Shown here one piece after another: positions 39,901 through 51,946 of a stretch of DNA of 64,000 nt. Position numbers and translations under genes: made by a program. The notes beneath the pieces were generated by a model, which was not told where the DNA came from, made no database searches, and saw nothing but the letters and a program-made list of their open reading frames with translations. Within the stretch, counting starts at the first letter, position 1, and each line of letters begins with the position of its first letter. This stretch comes from Strix aluco (Eukaryota; Chordata; Aves; Strigiformes; Strigidae): NCBI RefSeq assembly GCF_031877795.1, contig NC_133937.1, forward strand, positions 18,441,501 through 18,505,500, written 5' to 3'.

Positions 39901-42900
39901 AATTTGCTCATTTTCGTTATGTTTTAAAATAGCAGCAACAACAAAGACTTTTATTGAGGGTGTTTTCCTCTCCACATGTATCAGTTGGTTAACAACTTCC
40001 CTGGGCACCCACAAGATTCTGTTTTATTTTCATATTTAACAGGCTTCTTCCACTTGCAAAGAGAGGAACTCTTGTGAACTACTTCTTCATGCTCTTTTTC
40101 TGCCAATGAGCAACCCTCAAATAATATGGAAAAGCTCCTTTCATGTTATATACCTCCTCTCGAGCACTTCCTCACTTTTTTGTAGGGAGCTTCTGGAGCC
40201 ACTCAGTAGTGTCATTTCATTGCCAGGCAGAGAAAAAAATAAATCAAAGCTGTTGACATCATTCTTCTTTTTCTTACCCCAACACCCAACTGGTCTGTTC
40301 AGCTTGTATTATACTGCATTTGCACAGCTTCTGCTTCTGTGACCCATTAGGACAGAGCCTGCTTGTACTTAACAAGAGTCTCTTTCATGCTCTGTGGATC
40401 TTTCCAGGCCACAGCAGGACACAAAATAACTCCTTTTGCATTTGGTGGTTTCACAGTACTTCTCTGGTGAAGTTGAAACAACCTTTCTGAATGAAAACAA
40501 TAGCATCATCTCCACAAGCCTGGTTTTGATACAAGGTAATTGTGTTATTGTTTCTGCATTTTATAGAATGAAGAGTAGCTTTTTTCCCAGCAGATTCTAA
40601 AATTTTAAGATATTAAAATCTGTAAGGAAAGAGTTGTGTAAGTTTTTAAAATGGGTATGGAAGTAGTTCCTTAGTAGCATTCTGGTAAGACTTAAATAAA
40701 CGGTCTCTTTGAATCATAACTTAGAAATTTGAATTCAGACTGAATTCAAAGAGGCCAGAGTTTTGTGAAAGTTCATGTGCAAATCTTATGGTTTCACCTT
40801 ACTTTCGGTTCTAACATAAGATGAAATGTCTGTATTTAATAAAACTTGTTTATGGGATGCAATCTGCTTTGCACACACGAAACTTCCATCTGTGTATACT
40901 ATGCGTATTCTGTAATGTTTTAGTTCCTGAAATGTATTTCTGACAAATATACTGTGTATGAAAATCAAAGAAGGTACCTTTTGCCTGTTTTAAGCATCTA
41001 CTCCAAATTCCAGAAAGTGAAATAGGTGGATTTGAAGGGTTTTTTCACAACTGTTTGATAAACTGGTTTTTTGTTCTCCAAAATATTTATTTTAGTACAT
41101 ATTTCAGAATGTCTTATATAGTAAGAATTTAAACAGAGTTGTCTATTTCTAAGGGGCTTCTCAATGAAAGTAAAATTTCAGGTAACGGAGGTAGCTGCAT
41201 GTCCTGTTACACAAGGGCTCCTTTCCTGTGTTTGCAGGAATTGTTACGTGACCTCGCCTGTATTTGATGTTTAGCTGTGAGTTCAGGACTGTTGTTCATT
41301 CAGTTGTCGTTATCCTCTTTAAAACACACAGAGCCCTGCAAAATGGCCACTTACTTTATGAGATTATATGATAGATTGGGTCTGCAGCTGAGGAGAGGCA
41401 CAGTACGTGCACAGCTGTTGGCTCAGCCAGCAACGGCCCATTTGGCCAGGTCTGGTCTTGGGGTGCAGGAGCCACAGGGAAGCCATGGCAGCATATTACA
41501 AATGCTTTATTTGCTAGTGGGAAATGAGTACCATGTGCAAGTTTGGGATGTAAAGTTTTAAGGTTTGGTCATGTCTGTTTGCTTCCTGTTTCAAAAGGAA
41601 AAAAAACCTCATCAGCTTGCACAGAGAAATCTTCTCCTCTGTAATTTCCCTAAATGCATTGATCAGATGTTTTCTTCTGCTGGTCTCCTGGTTGTATAGA
41701 AAACAAGAAATCAGGCTTTGAGTTCTACTCTCCCTGCTTGGCTGTTCCAGGTTGTTGGTGAGGTGTAGGGTATCATGGTGTGTTTCTCCTAACCTGTTTG
41801 CTTGGTTTACTCTTTACATATGCTATTAACTGCTCTTGGATACGGGATGTTTTGATTCAGTAAGCTTTTTCTTGTGGTATGTGCAAGTGTTTTTCCTACT
41901 CAGCATCTAAAGTCTTCAGTGGGTTTTGTGGGAAAATGCTTCTGTATACAAAGCCAAATGAAACCAAAATGAGTTTCCTTGTTCTTGTTAGTTATGCTTA
42001 TTCCTTTAAAACCTAAATAGTAATGATCTTAAACTCAAGTTGAGATTATTAAGTGCTTATGCATGTGTGTGCACACTCGTGATTCTGCTGAAGTGTTATT
42101 TATAGCTATACAGCACAGATGACTACTTTAAAAAAGAGGAATAATCAGCATGTTGTGGATGCTGGGTGCATGGTTTTATATTTTCATGTAGAAGTACTAA
42201 TCTATATAATGTTCTGTGATGCAGCACCACTTCTCCTGCTTGTCAGTTTTAGCAAGTCAGGAAAAAATGATACAAGCATTTAATACTGGGACCCAGCACA
42301 GACACCTTAAACTGCTTGCTCTTTCTTTACTCTCTCTGCCTATGCTTTGTTTGTGTGAGGTCCTCTATACTGCATTAGTTTTGCACCTTGGTATGTTATT
42401 TGTCTGGCAAGAATGTGAGTGTTATAAACCATCTTGATATGTGGTAACAGTATATAAATAAAACACAAAATACAGTGAATTGATAGCTTGAGAATAAGCT
42501 ATGACTATTATTTTAATACCAAATACTGTCTCGAGCTAAGAGAAAAGAGGGAGGGAGCAAATGCTTTTGTGGTACTATCAAATATATTGTCTGGCTGCAG
42601 CTGTTGATCATGAGGGAGGTGGGAATTGTGTCTGCCCACCCTTTGTGGAGGTTTTCACTAGCCAGTGGTATCAAAAAGTCCATTATGTGCCTGTGTTGAG
42701 GAAACTGACTTCTGCCCTGGGTGTTGTCTTTCCCCTTGAGCACTACCTGGAGAGAACAGTGCATTGCCGTATTTGACTTTGAGATTCTTAACACATGGAA
42801 AGACCTATTTTTCCACCTGAAAGCCGTCTGTCTATTTGGTCAAATTCTGTTGCTACTTTGAATGTGTTGCTGCCTTTGCTTAGTTTGCGTTGTCTTTCCT

Positions 42901-44158
42901 TTGAAGTACTGACAGTGCTGGATTTCTGTTTGCTTGTTTTCCTGCAAAATCCATTTCTTGCGTACCTGTGGTTTTTATTCTATGTGAATGTGTGTTAACA
43001 CACTCAGTTGTTTCAGACATTACTGAAATCAGGGTATAATGAAATAGAGTTTAATGAGACAGGGATTTGCAATGCTGTAATGTGAACAGCATATGATTTG
43101 GGAGTCGATAGCTACTGACTTCTGTTTTAAGGAAGGAAAGGGGTGTGAAGATTGACAGGAGAACTCATAGTTATAACAAGGTAGGTAGCTGTTACAGAAG
43201 AGGAAGAGTTTTTCTGTTCAGCAGTGAAAGCCTGCAAGGTCAGGAAAAGAATGGCAGCATGATTTTAGAATTTAAAAAGTTGTCAGTCATTAAGCTTTAT
43301 ATTGCTGAATACTACTGACTGCTTCTGAAAGCTTCTAGGAAGTCTTTAGGCATTTTTGGGCTGGAACTTGCAAGCCAAAGTAGAAAACTTTTGTTTTCTT
43401 GGGTCAGTGGTATTATTGGAAGAGAGATGAGATTTTCTTGTGAATAAGGTGCCACAGGAAAAAGGGCCTTGAAATCTTGTTGCAATAACTGATGGCTGTA
43501 AAATACAAAATTTTGCAATTAAAATGTTTGTTTATAGCTGGAGATTGAACCAAATACTGAATTCATCTTGAAGCTCCTTTTTGGAGAGCCAAGGTGAAGA
43601 TTTAGAAAGGGAATAACTGACAGCAGGAGGCTGGCTGAGCGTTCACTAGAATCTTCCATTTCACCATATGGTTGACAGCTGCCCTGTTCCTATTTGTCGT
43701 GATGTTCTGTGTTGCACAGGATTGGTGATGTTTAACTGCTTTTGAGCACTTACATAACATTTGAAGCTGCTGTGTTTTCTCCATTTATCCGAACTCCACG
43801 AGTTCTACATGGAGTGGGATGAAAAGCTGGTTTCACCCCACCCTTCCTCCTTGTAAAATGTCCAGCACCAAGCCTAGGAGTAGGTAAGGTGTTTTAAATA
43901 CAGGCTTGGGAGAATAACCTTAGATTTCATGTAGAAAGTAATATAAAACTTTAGGATAAGTTCTTTTATTAGCATGTCTTAGAGCTGGGCAGCTGTGGAG
44001 ATCTGAAGGGAGTGCAAATTGTTTTGAAATGGTTTGAACTTACTTCAGGCTGGGCAGACTTTCTTAATTTTATATATATTCCTTTCCTCTTCAACTGTCA
44101 GAGAAAAGTTGTTGAGATAACAAATCCTTTGAGCTGTATAACAGAAAGGGCGGCAGCC

Positions 44159-44180
44159 GCTTCCGAAGGATTTCGGAAGC
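44159..44180. repeat. Perfect 9-bp stem hairpin
   Basis: GCTTCCGAA and TTCGGAAGC flank a 4-base loop (GGAT). The two CpGs and the inverted TTCCG/CGGAA cores (ETS-like) make it stand out in CpG-poor intron DNA. It is too short for a microRNA precursor. Confidence 0.6.
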
Positions 44181-47100
44181 AGGACACAAAGCTGTGGGCT
44201 CATCTACCTCCATTCCCTGGAACCTCCACAGCAAATGCATGTGCTGAAAGTACTGTGATGCATGCGATCGGTGGTTATTAATACCATGTTTTTGATATGA
44301 GTAGAAGTTTTATCTGGGGAGTGAAGTGTGTTTTGGCAATAAGCCCTACACAAAGTAAATAACGTGGCCTTTGCATCTCTAGTTCTGAGCTCATCTCTGT
44401 CATTGTTTGTCTTTGAACAGAAGCCCTTTATTACTTGATTATTCCACATTGTGCTCTTATAAAAGTCTCTAAGAGATGCTTTCCTCCAGAAACTCCTAGA
44501 TCATCTTGCAGGTCAAGTTATTTCTGATCAGAAAAGGCTGTAATGCTGGGTTTAGATACTTAGAGCTGTGTGTTTGGCTTTTTTTTTTTATTGTAATTTG
44601 CCTTTGTTTGTCATGTGGTATTAGAGCTCTTTAGTGGGTGGGTTTTAACAGCTTTTCTGATTATTTGAGAGCCAACTGGATACTTTGAGTCCTCTTATCT
44701 GCTTTATAAAAGTCTGAACACAGCTACCCTACTCTCTCTTGGTAGCTCTGTGGGATAAGTGACGTGCTCTTCCAATAGTTTGAACAGAAGTCTACACGGT
44801 CATAAGTTTGCACAGAAGACTCATGTTTAACAGCTGATGTCCTTCTTTCAGGAAGGCCACAGAAATGATTGCTAACTGACTTTGCTAATGACTTTGTAAC
44901 CCCAGAGAAGCACCTGCAGGCAGTTGGGAAGAAGTAGAGAGGCTCCCCTCGATCTCCAGTAGGTAATTTCCAGCTCTCCACCATCACTGAACCTTCTGCA
45001 GTTCAAAGCCAGTGGCTTTCTGCTGCTTTTTTACTGTGAGAGATGCTCTTTAAATAGATTTGGCTGACTGTCAGGCTTAAAATCAAATGATTCAGATTAG
45101 GTAAGTGTTCACAAGATTTCATTACAGTGTTGTAAGAGACAGTCCACTATAGTTTATAAAATCCACAAGCATTCTGGATGAAGAAGTTGGAGAACTGCTT
45201 GCTGTAAAGAGTACCTTCATGCAGTATAAAGCTATACTTGACCTCAGCAGCTTGCAGAGTCTCACTTTGGGGTGTTTCTGCAGAACATGGTCTCTCTGTG
45301 CCCCCTGTTCAGAGCAGTTAACAGGAACATAGTGGGCTTGGTTTTGTTTTTCATGAGTTATTCGTTGGTTTAAAAAGTTCGTATAATAACATATTCTTTT
45401 TTTCATAAAACAGTTGATCAGTTTTCTCCCTCCAATCACTGTAGAAGCAGTAAGCTGTCTACTAGTTCAGAAATGCCAGTGTTGCCACTTCAGGGAGCTG
45501 TATTCCCAAGAGGCAATTTGGCCTATCAAGTATCCTGCCTACAGTTTCTTCTAGTGGTTGGTAGAGTGTGAAAATACAGTGGTAGTGACCAAAATTACTG
45601 CAGTTTTGGTCAATGATATGTGTTGTCCCAGTTTGCTTACTGTTCTGTCTAGTCCCTTCAGTTTTGGTTTCCATTATCTTGTAGTGGTCTTCACTGTGTC
45701 TTCTGGGAAACCAGTGTTTGTCATAGGCTTGCTGTACCCTTACTCTCTAAAGTAGTACACCTATGGATTTGGGGAAGCTTTTGTTTTTAATCTTCACTCC
45801 AAGATCGTTTTGATGGTCTTTACTAGCAACTTTTTTAGCCTATCATTTGGATAATTACTTTTGCATCCTTGGTGTCCGAAAGACCATTCATCATAACCTT
45901 ATGCAAACTCTTGAGTATATTTTCTAACATGGTTCTGGGGAGTTAGCCTAAGGTCTCTAATATTCACAGCTCTGTTGTAACTTTACAATGCTTCACAGAC
46001 TAGGAATTGTGCAATAGCAGGATGAAAAATAAGGAAGACTAGTGTGAGTCTGTCATGGGAATCAGCGGCACTGTCAGTTCCTGGTTCAACCTGGTAGGCA
46101 CAAGTAGCACGGAGCCGGTTAATTAAGTTGTTGCTTTAAGAGAAGGATTGACAAATGGGTGTAAGCTTGGCAGAAGAAGCATCACAGGCTTTTTTTCCTC
46201 TCTTTTTCCCAGCATAGCAATCAAGACTGAAAAAAAGCATGTGTAAAGCAGAAAGGTTTTGGTTGTTTTTTTTTTTCCTCTTGTCCCATTTGCGCTATCA
46301 AAAAATTCTTGGAGATAGAGATGAATGGAAATAATTGTACCTTTTCACAGTTACATTATATTGTCTAGGTGCACAAAGAAATCTGTCCAGTATTTCTGCC
46401 TAGCTAAGAATCTCAAAAAGAGGAGACATCCTTAAGAGGAGTAAGTCATCCCTTCTTTGGTTGTGCTGCAGGTAACTTCTCTGAGGGATGTTTACCTTCA
46501 AGATCACTGCCCTATTCACTCTTTTCTTCATCCAGCCTCATGGTTATTTGGTAACGGGAACTTTTTCTGTCCCTCTATTTTATTTCATCACCATCAAGAT
46601 TGAATTTAGACTGACTTGCAAAGCTCTGGCTGTGCTTTGAGATGTCTAAACTGTAAATGAAGGTCTTAATATTGATAGTTCTACAATTAAATATAATTTA
46701 ATCCATGCAGAAATTAACAGATACTTTAATCATTTCAGCTTCACGGAGAAAGTATGTTCTCAAGCCTTTAGTTGTGAAACTTCTTCCCTCTAGCTGAGAA
46801 CAGCCATGGGATCAGTCAAGGGGATCTTTCCTGTGCTTCCTCACCAAAAGAAGGAGCCATGAAAACTTTCACCAAAGTCCATTGTCTTGGACAAGTCTGT
46901 CTTCTTTGTTATGAAAAATGTCTAAATAAGGGATTTTAAAGCCATTTCTCATCTGCTTAGTCTTTCAGAGGTGTTGTGGCATGTGAAAGGACGATTTGAC
47001 CTCAACACCATTAATCTACTCCCTACTGCCAGAATAGGTGGTGGAATCTTGGGGGTGGGAGGAGGTCCCTTTTCTAAAATCACACACATTTACACATTGA

Positions 47101-48214
47101 AGCATTTACTTTGTTCTGTGTTTTGAAGGCTCTTTCAGAATTATAAGTAATGAAAAATGAATTCTGGACCTCTGCTCTTATTTAACAGTGTGATAAATAC
47201 TTAAGTGGTGGTTTCAGTCATGCCTACTGCTAAATGGAAGCATCTCCTTTCCTAAATGGGTTGTTCTAATTCAGCTATGTGCCTGGAATGGTTCATCAAG
47301 CGATAGCCTAAAACATTTGGAGAGACATGAGACTGCAGTAAGAGTGTTACATTTTTTTTTTTTCTCCCTTAAAATGAACAGTGATGGTGGGACCTCACCA
47401 GAGAATGAAGGATGCAACTTGAGATGTTGTTTCTATGTAATAGATTTAGTAAGTGAATATGAGCATGAACAGGGACTTGAACTCTTCTGTGGTACATGTC
47501 TTGTAGAGTGCTGTGCTCTGCTGTCCCAAGGGCAGACTCAGGTTTCTTCAGGTCAGAAGTACAGGCTGAACCATGTCCAGCTTTGCTCTGGGGTTGCATT
47601 GTTGGAGATGCAATTGGAGTGGTGCCCCATGCCCTTCTCTTGTCTGTTGAACCTGTCTCTGCAGCTGGGATCCCTCCCTTCTTCCTGAAGAAAGCTGTGG
47701 CCAAACAGCTTGAATTCAAGGGAAGATCCAGAATGTTGGATTTTCTTTTTTTAATTATATACTCTTTATATTTTTTATATATTATTTACTCTTATAAAAA
47801 CATTTCTGTAACATTATAAGGTTGTGCGACTTTTCAGGGATATAGTTAGCTTTTTTAAATCTGCTGGGTAGATTAATTCTGTGCCTTATTCCAGTGAATA
47901 GTGTTCTTAATATGATAAACAAAATTCAAGTACCTTAAGTTTTTAGGTTTTCTCCCTCAGTTTATTATGTTTCTAAGATAATGTTTTGAGTAATGAACCA
48001 AGAGCATCACTTATGCTTTTGCATCTGGCACTCCTCCTATTTTAGTCATATTTCTGTATTAGTAAAATTTCCAACAATGAGGGTCTCTTTTCTATAAGAA
48101 CAGTTTTCTCAGGTCTGATAATACCTTTCTCTTTTATTTAAGACTCATTTTTCTGGAGTCGTGCCAAGATGCCACTGGGACATACAGTAGCTACAGCTTT
48201 GTAATCTGTCATCT

Positions 48215-48302
48215 GGGTTTTTTTGTGGGGTTTTGGTGGTTTTTTTCATTGTTTCTTGTTTTGTGTGTATTGGGGTTTTTTGGGTTTTTTTTTGTTTTTT
48301 TT
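48215..48302. repeat. T/G-rich low-complexity tract
   Basis: About 88 bases of T runs and GG to GGGG blocks, such as GTGGGGTTTTGGTGG and TTGGGGTTTTTTGGG. The blocks of three or more G could form a G-quadruplex on the + strand (the transcript strand of USP54). Confidence 0.65.
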
Positions 48303-51300
48303 AAATACAAGAGTTATGTGGTGCTGCAGTTGTTGTCACCTAGCATTAAAATGCTACAGAAGGCTGGGAAACTCCATTGGCAACTCAGTTGTAGGGGTTT
48401 TCCTTGTACTATTAAAAAGCTGTTGACTTGTATGTGTTCTTAATAGGGGAACAGTCTTTCTCAAAAACTTCTTTAATCAGAAACAATATATAAAAATATT
48501 TTCTTCTCACTTAACTATATAATTCTCTGAAGCTTGTGGCATATATCATTAAAGTGTTATCACGATTTCGTTTCAGAAAGCAAATTTTTGTTTTTCTGCA
48601 GTTCTGTGGTTGGGACTGCTTACAAGCTAACACAGTATCTGGGAGAAGTAGCATGTTTGAAGAACACCTACATCTGCTGACAGGCGCAGCAATAGCCTTC
48701 CCTTACAGATCACTGCTGTTTTCTTGGCAATTGTATGTTGGCTGTTTAAAGTATGGGAAGGTTAACTTTTTGCTACTGATGGTTTGTCAGTGGTGATAGA
48801 AACAAAACACAGTATTTTAGTAATGATGGTTGGTTTTACAAAAGCTCTTTTTTTCCTGCTTTTTGTTACCCTTTTTATGGTAGTGCTAAGCGGGTCTATA
48901 AATAATCCATATGAATAGTTTCTTATATATATTTCAGATTAATTAGGATTCCATTTTGTAGCTATTTTATAACGTTGGTAAGTTTTTAGAAGTTGGCAAA
49001 GGGTGAAGCTGCCATTTATCTCCAGAGATCTGGTTTTGTCATAACTGGGGGGTTACCAGCTTAAGTGTTTTCTTCATGTTCTTAGCTCTACAAAAGTCAT
49101 ATAGCCAGATGAGCAAACTGAATTTGCTCTTGTGAGTGACCATAGCGAACGTGTGGCAAGAAGTCAGTTCTGCTAAGCCTGTGCAAATGCTGTGCAGACA
49201 GTAAGCTTGCACAGTTACTGCCAAAGTCCTGGCCAGCTTGCAATAGTCTTGCTGCAATGACAGGCAAACTACAAAGCCTCTAACCTGATTCAGGTTCCAA
49301 GACAATAAAAGTCAATAGAAAAAATGTATTCACTTTGTTGTAACTGAGTTGGCTTAGCTCAAGGAGTACTTAAAGTTCTGTAGCCCATTTTGAGAGCAGA
49401 ATCTTGTTTTGAACTTGAAGTCCACTGAATAGGTGCTGCTCACAGCTATGCACCTTGGGCATGTTTTGGATTGTATTTTCCATCTTTTCATAGGTGCTGT
49501 GGAAAGGAGAAGATAGAGTGCTTGGCTCAGGGGTTTTTTTTGTGAGTTAGCGCAGATCCTGCTTGCCTCAGCTCATTCCACACAGCATTCTACTCCGTCT
49601 CTGTGGCGCAGGCTTAGCCACTGCACCTATTGCAAGTGGTGTTGGTTTACAGAGATCCTTAAATTGTTGCTTGAAACTGAATTACCTCACACAGCATGGT
49701 TGGCTCATGGTTCATTAAGGGATTGAGCAAAGAAAGGGGGCTGAGGCAGAAGTTGCTTTGAAATGAATCCTGTATATATTCAGTGCTCAGGAATGTTGTG
49801 CGACGGGCATGGTAATGGTCTGTGTCTGCAGGCTTGCAAGCATATCTGAAAATTTTGCATGGTACACTGGCAACCAAGAAGAATATTCATCTGTATATAG
49901 GTATTTGTCTGCCTTACAGCAATGCTGAGACTTCGTTAATATTTGTAGAATGAGTTTAATAAAAGTACAAATAAAATATTACTAGAAGGGAATGGGTTAG
50001 GCTGCTGTAACGCATTCGCAGATGTTGAGGAAGTTCCTTCTGTGTTTTGACAGAAGATGAATTTATAATTGTGTGGAAAGCAAAAAAAAAAATGCCTTCA
50101 CAGATACCTAGGATATCTTTGTAAGGAATTATTCTCAGTTAGTTTTTGCTGATGCACACAGTCTATGCATGTCTATTTTGTAGTGACTTCATGCTGCAAC
50201 TACTGATTCAGTACATGTGGAATAGAGTCATCTTGCTTATATCAGCCATAATACAAAAATGGAATAATACTAAATGTCATTGTGAATGTTCCTGGAAAAT
50301 ATTATGCAGTTGTCTCTAAAGTGAGTACAGGTGGTCTACACTTGTGAGAACTTTAAAAAAATGTTTTGCCATGAATCTTATGGTTCCTGGTTCTAGGAAT
50401 TTCTTAAATCAAATTCTTCTTTACATTTCCCGTGAGATGAGGGAAAAAGTGAACTTGTGGGAAGAGCAGTTTCTATGGAATGATTCTTCCAACTTCTTCA
50501 GAAGCATCAATGTCTTTCAGAAGACATTGTATATCCCATGTAGCTAGGTTGAGTAACATTTAATACAGATACACATAGTTTCTGATTAAGTAAATTTGGA
50601 GATTATTTTGTTCTGGAGAGCTGTGTGCTGCTGAGTCAGGGGAGAGCCTTGTGCCTTTGTCTTAGACTTCCAAGTTCAGTGCAGAATCCCAGTTCTAGGG
50701 TGGACAACATGCTAGCATGTATTCACAGAATCAGAAATCCTCATACTACTGTTTGAATGACAAAGAGATCTTAAATAAATTTAACATTTCAAGATTGTAA
50801 AGGATATGTATGAAAACCACCATGGAGTTCACATAAACTTGTGTTTTATTTTTTTAAGCTAACTTCCTTCTTAACCCTTCCAATATACTCCAGCCCTCTT
50901 GCTCTTACATACTTTTCTCAGAATTCTCTGTTCTTTTCCATGTTATTTTCTGGGTGGAGGAAGGTTTGTATTTTTTGCTTTGTCTCAGAAGATTCAGTGT
51001 ATTGTGGGAGGTGAGGCAACTCTGGTCTTGGCAGAACACCGCAAAACCAAGAGAGTAATTAAATGACGCAAGCCTTTGATTATTTTTCTCTCTCAAGCTT
51101 TCTGGCACAACTGGGCATTCCGATCGCAGAAGGAGGATCAGGAGAAGAAGCTTCTAAAGATCACATGCAGAATTAGAAGAACTGTGTTGGAGACTTTTGG
51201 TACTTTAAAGCTCTTCACACAAGTCCTGGAGTTGCTGCTTTTTCTTCTGTGAGGATAATGTTTCTTTCATCACCCAAGACGGAGGTAACTGAAAGGGAGC

Positions 51301-51369
51301 TGCCAAGGTGTTATTTTAGTTTTGGTTTCTCTGCTCTCTTACTAATTGGATTTTTCCTATCTTCTGCAG

Positions 51370-51799
51370 GAGGATTATAAAAAGATTAGAGAAGCTGGGG
51401 TTTTCGGGGTGTGGGAGATAGCTGTTGTTTTTCTCCTCTCGATTCTGGGACCTCCTTGATTTGCCATTTGTCCCCTGAAGTCACTGCCTGTTTGGAAAAG
51501 GGAGAAGCAGCGTAACAGATGAACTTGCACGACCATGGATTCCTTCTCTTTGCAAACTTTGTATGTGGCTGCTTGTAAAAGAGGTTTTTGCATACATAAG
51601 CATCAAATGAAGAATACTATCCTGGGCCAGATTTAAAAGCAAACTGCTTGTGTCCTGATGAAAGGATAAATTCTGTTTAAACTATAAAGAAGATTGGATG
51701 TTGTTCCAGTCTTGAATTTTGGTGGAAGAAAGGAAGGTTGTGATCAAGTCAAATACTCTGCCAGCCTAAACCTGCATATTCTGCTGCTGAAATTGGAAG
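51370..51799 (+). other. USP54: USP54 exon 2, 5' untranslated part
   Basis: The 3' end of intron 1 is a strong acceptor. A pyrimidine-rich tract from about 51321 contains TTACTAAT, a near-ideal branch point, and ends CTTCTGCAG at 51369. If it is used, the exon starts at 51370 and gives the coding exon a leader of 430 nt. The leader contains several ATGs, including one in strong Kozak context (51535). Other weaker acceptors lie downstream (CAG at 51628-51630, 51708-51710 and 51762-51764), so a shorter leader is possible. Confidence 0.5.
51535..51636 (+). other. Upstream ORF in USP54 leader (33 codons)
   Basis: The ATG at 51535 sits in ACCATGG, an optimal Kozak context with A at -3 and G at +4. 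It opens a 33-codon frame ending TAA at 51634-51636, all upstream of the USP54 ATG at 51800. A 19-codon frame from the ATG at 51519 overlaps it. If the leader is as proposed, these would reduce translation of the main frame. The product has no recognised family. Confidence 0.45.
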
Positions 51800-51946
51800 A
51801 TGTCTTGGAAAAGAAATTACTTTTCTGTGGGTCGGGGAAGCGTACAGGGCATGTTTACTCCACGAAATACAACCTCAATAGCACCCAGTAAAGGTCTCAG
51901 CAATGAACCAGGACAGAACAGTTGCTTCCTGAATAGTGCACTACAG
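51800..51946 (+). CDS. USP54: USP54, first coding exon (residues 1-49)
   Basis: USP54 is a ubiquitin-specific protease family protein related to USP53. It was long listed as inactive, but recent work reports both as acting on K63-linked ubiquitin chains. This exon encodes [16 protein letters not shown] through [17 protein letters not shown], which matches the vertebrate USP54 N-terminus as I know it and not USP53, whose start differs. The USP Cys box [12 protein letters not shown] is intact, with the nucleophile position at Cys42. The ATG has A at -3. The exon ends CTACAG then GTAAGA, a consensus donor in phase 0, and joins cleanly to the exon at 54643. The His box and the rest of the protein lie beyond the window. 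Confidence 0.93.

Larger units (their letters stand above)
26241..51369 (+). other. USP54: USP54 intron 1 (about 25.1 kb), no other gene seen
   Basis: From the donor at 26241 to the strong acceptor at 51369 I found no exon that resembles a known protein on either strand. It holds T/G-rich tracts (26966-27036 and 48215-48302), poly-C runs (28560-28577 and 30969-30983), a TTGG tetranucleotide run (31096-31111) and a perfect short hairpin (44159-44180). Extra non-coding 5' exons may exist but cannot be told from sequence alone. The - strand frame at 38439-38924 (161 codons) is the longest open frame here and looks like chance. Confidence 0.5.

Noticed and set aside
51694..51891. A 65-codon frame overlapping the USP54 start
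   Set aside because: It begins with TTG, not ATG. The nearby ATG at 51698 is in another frame and stops after five codons. The USP54 frame explains the region.
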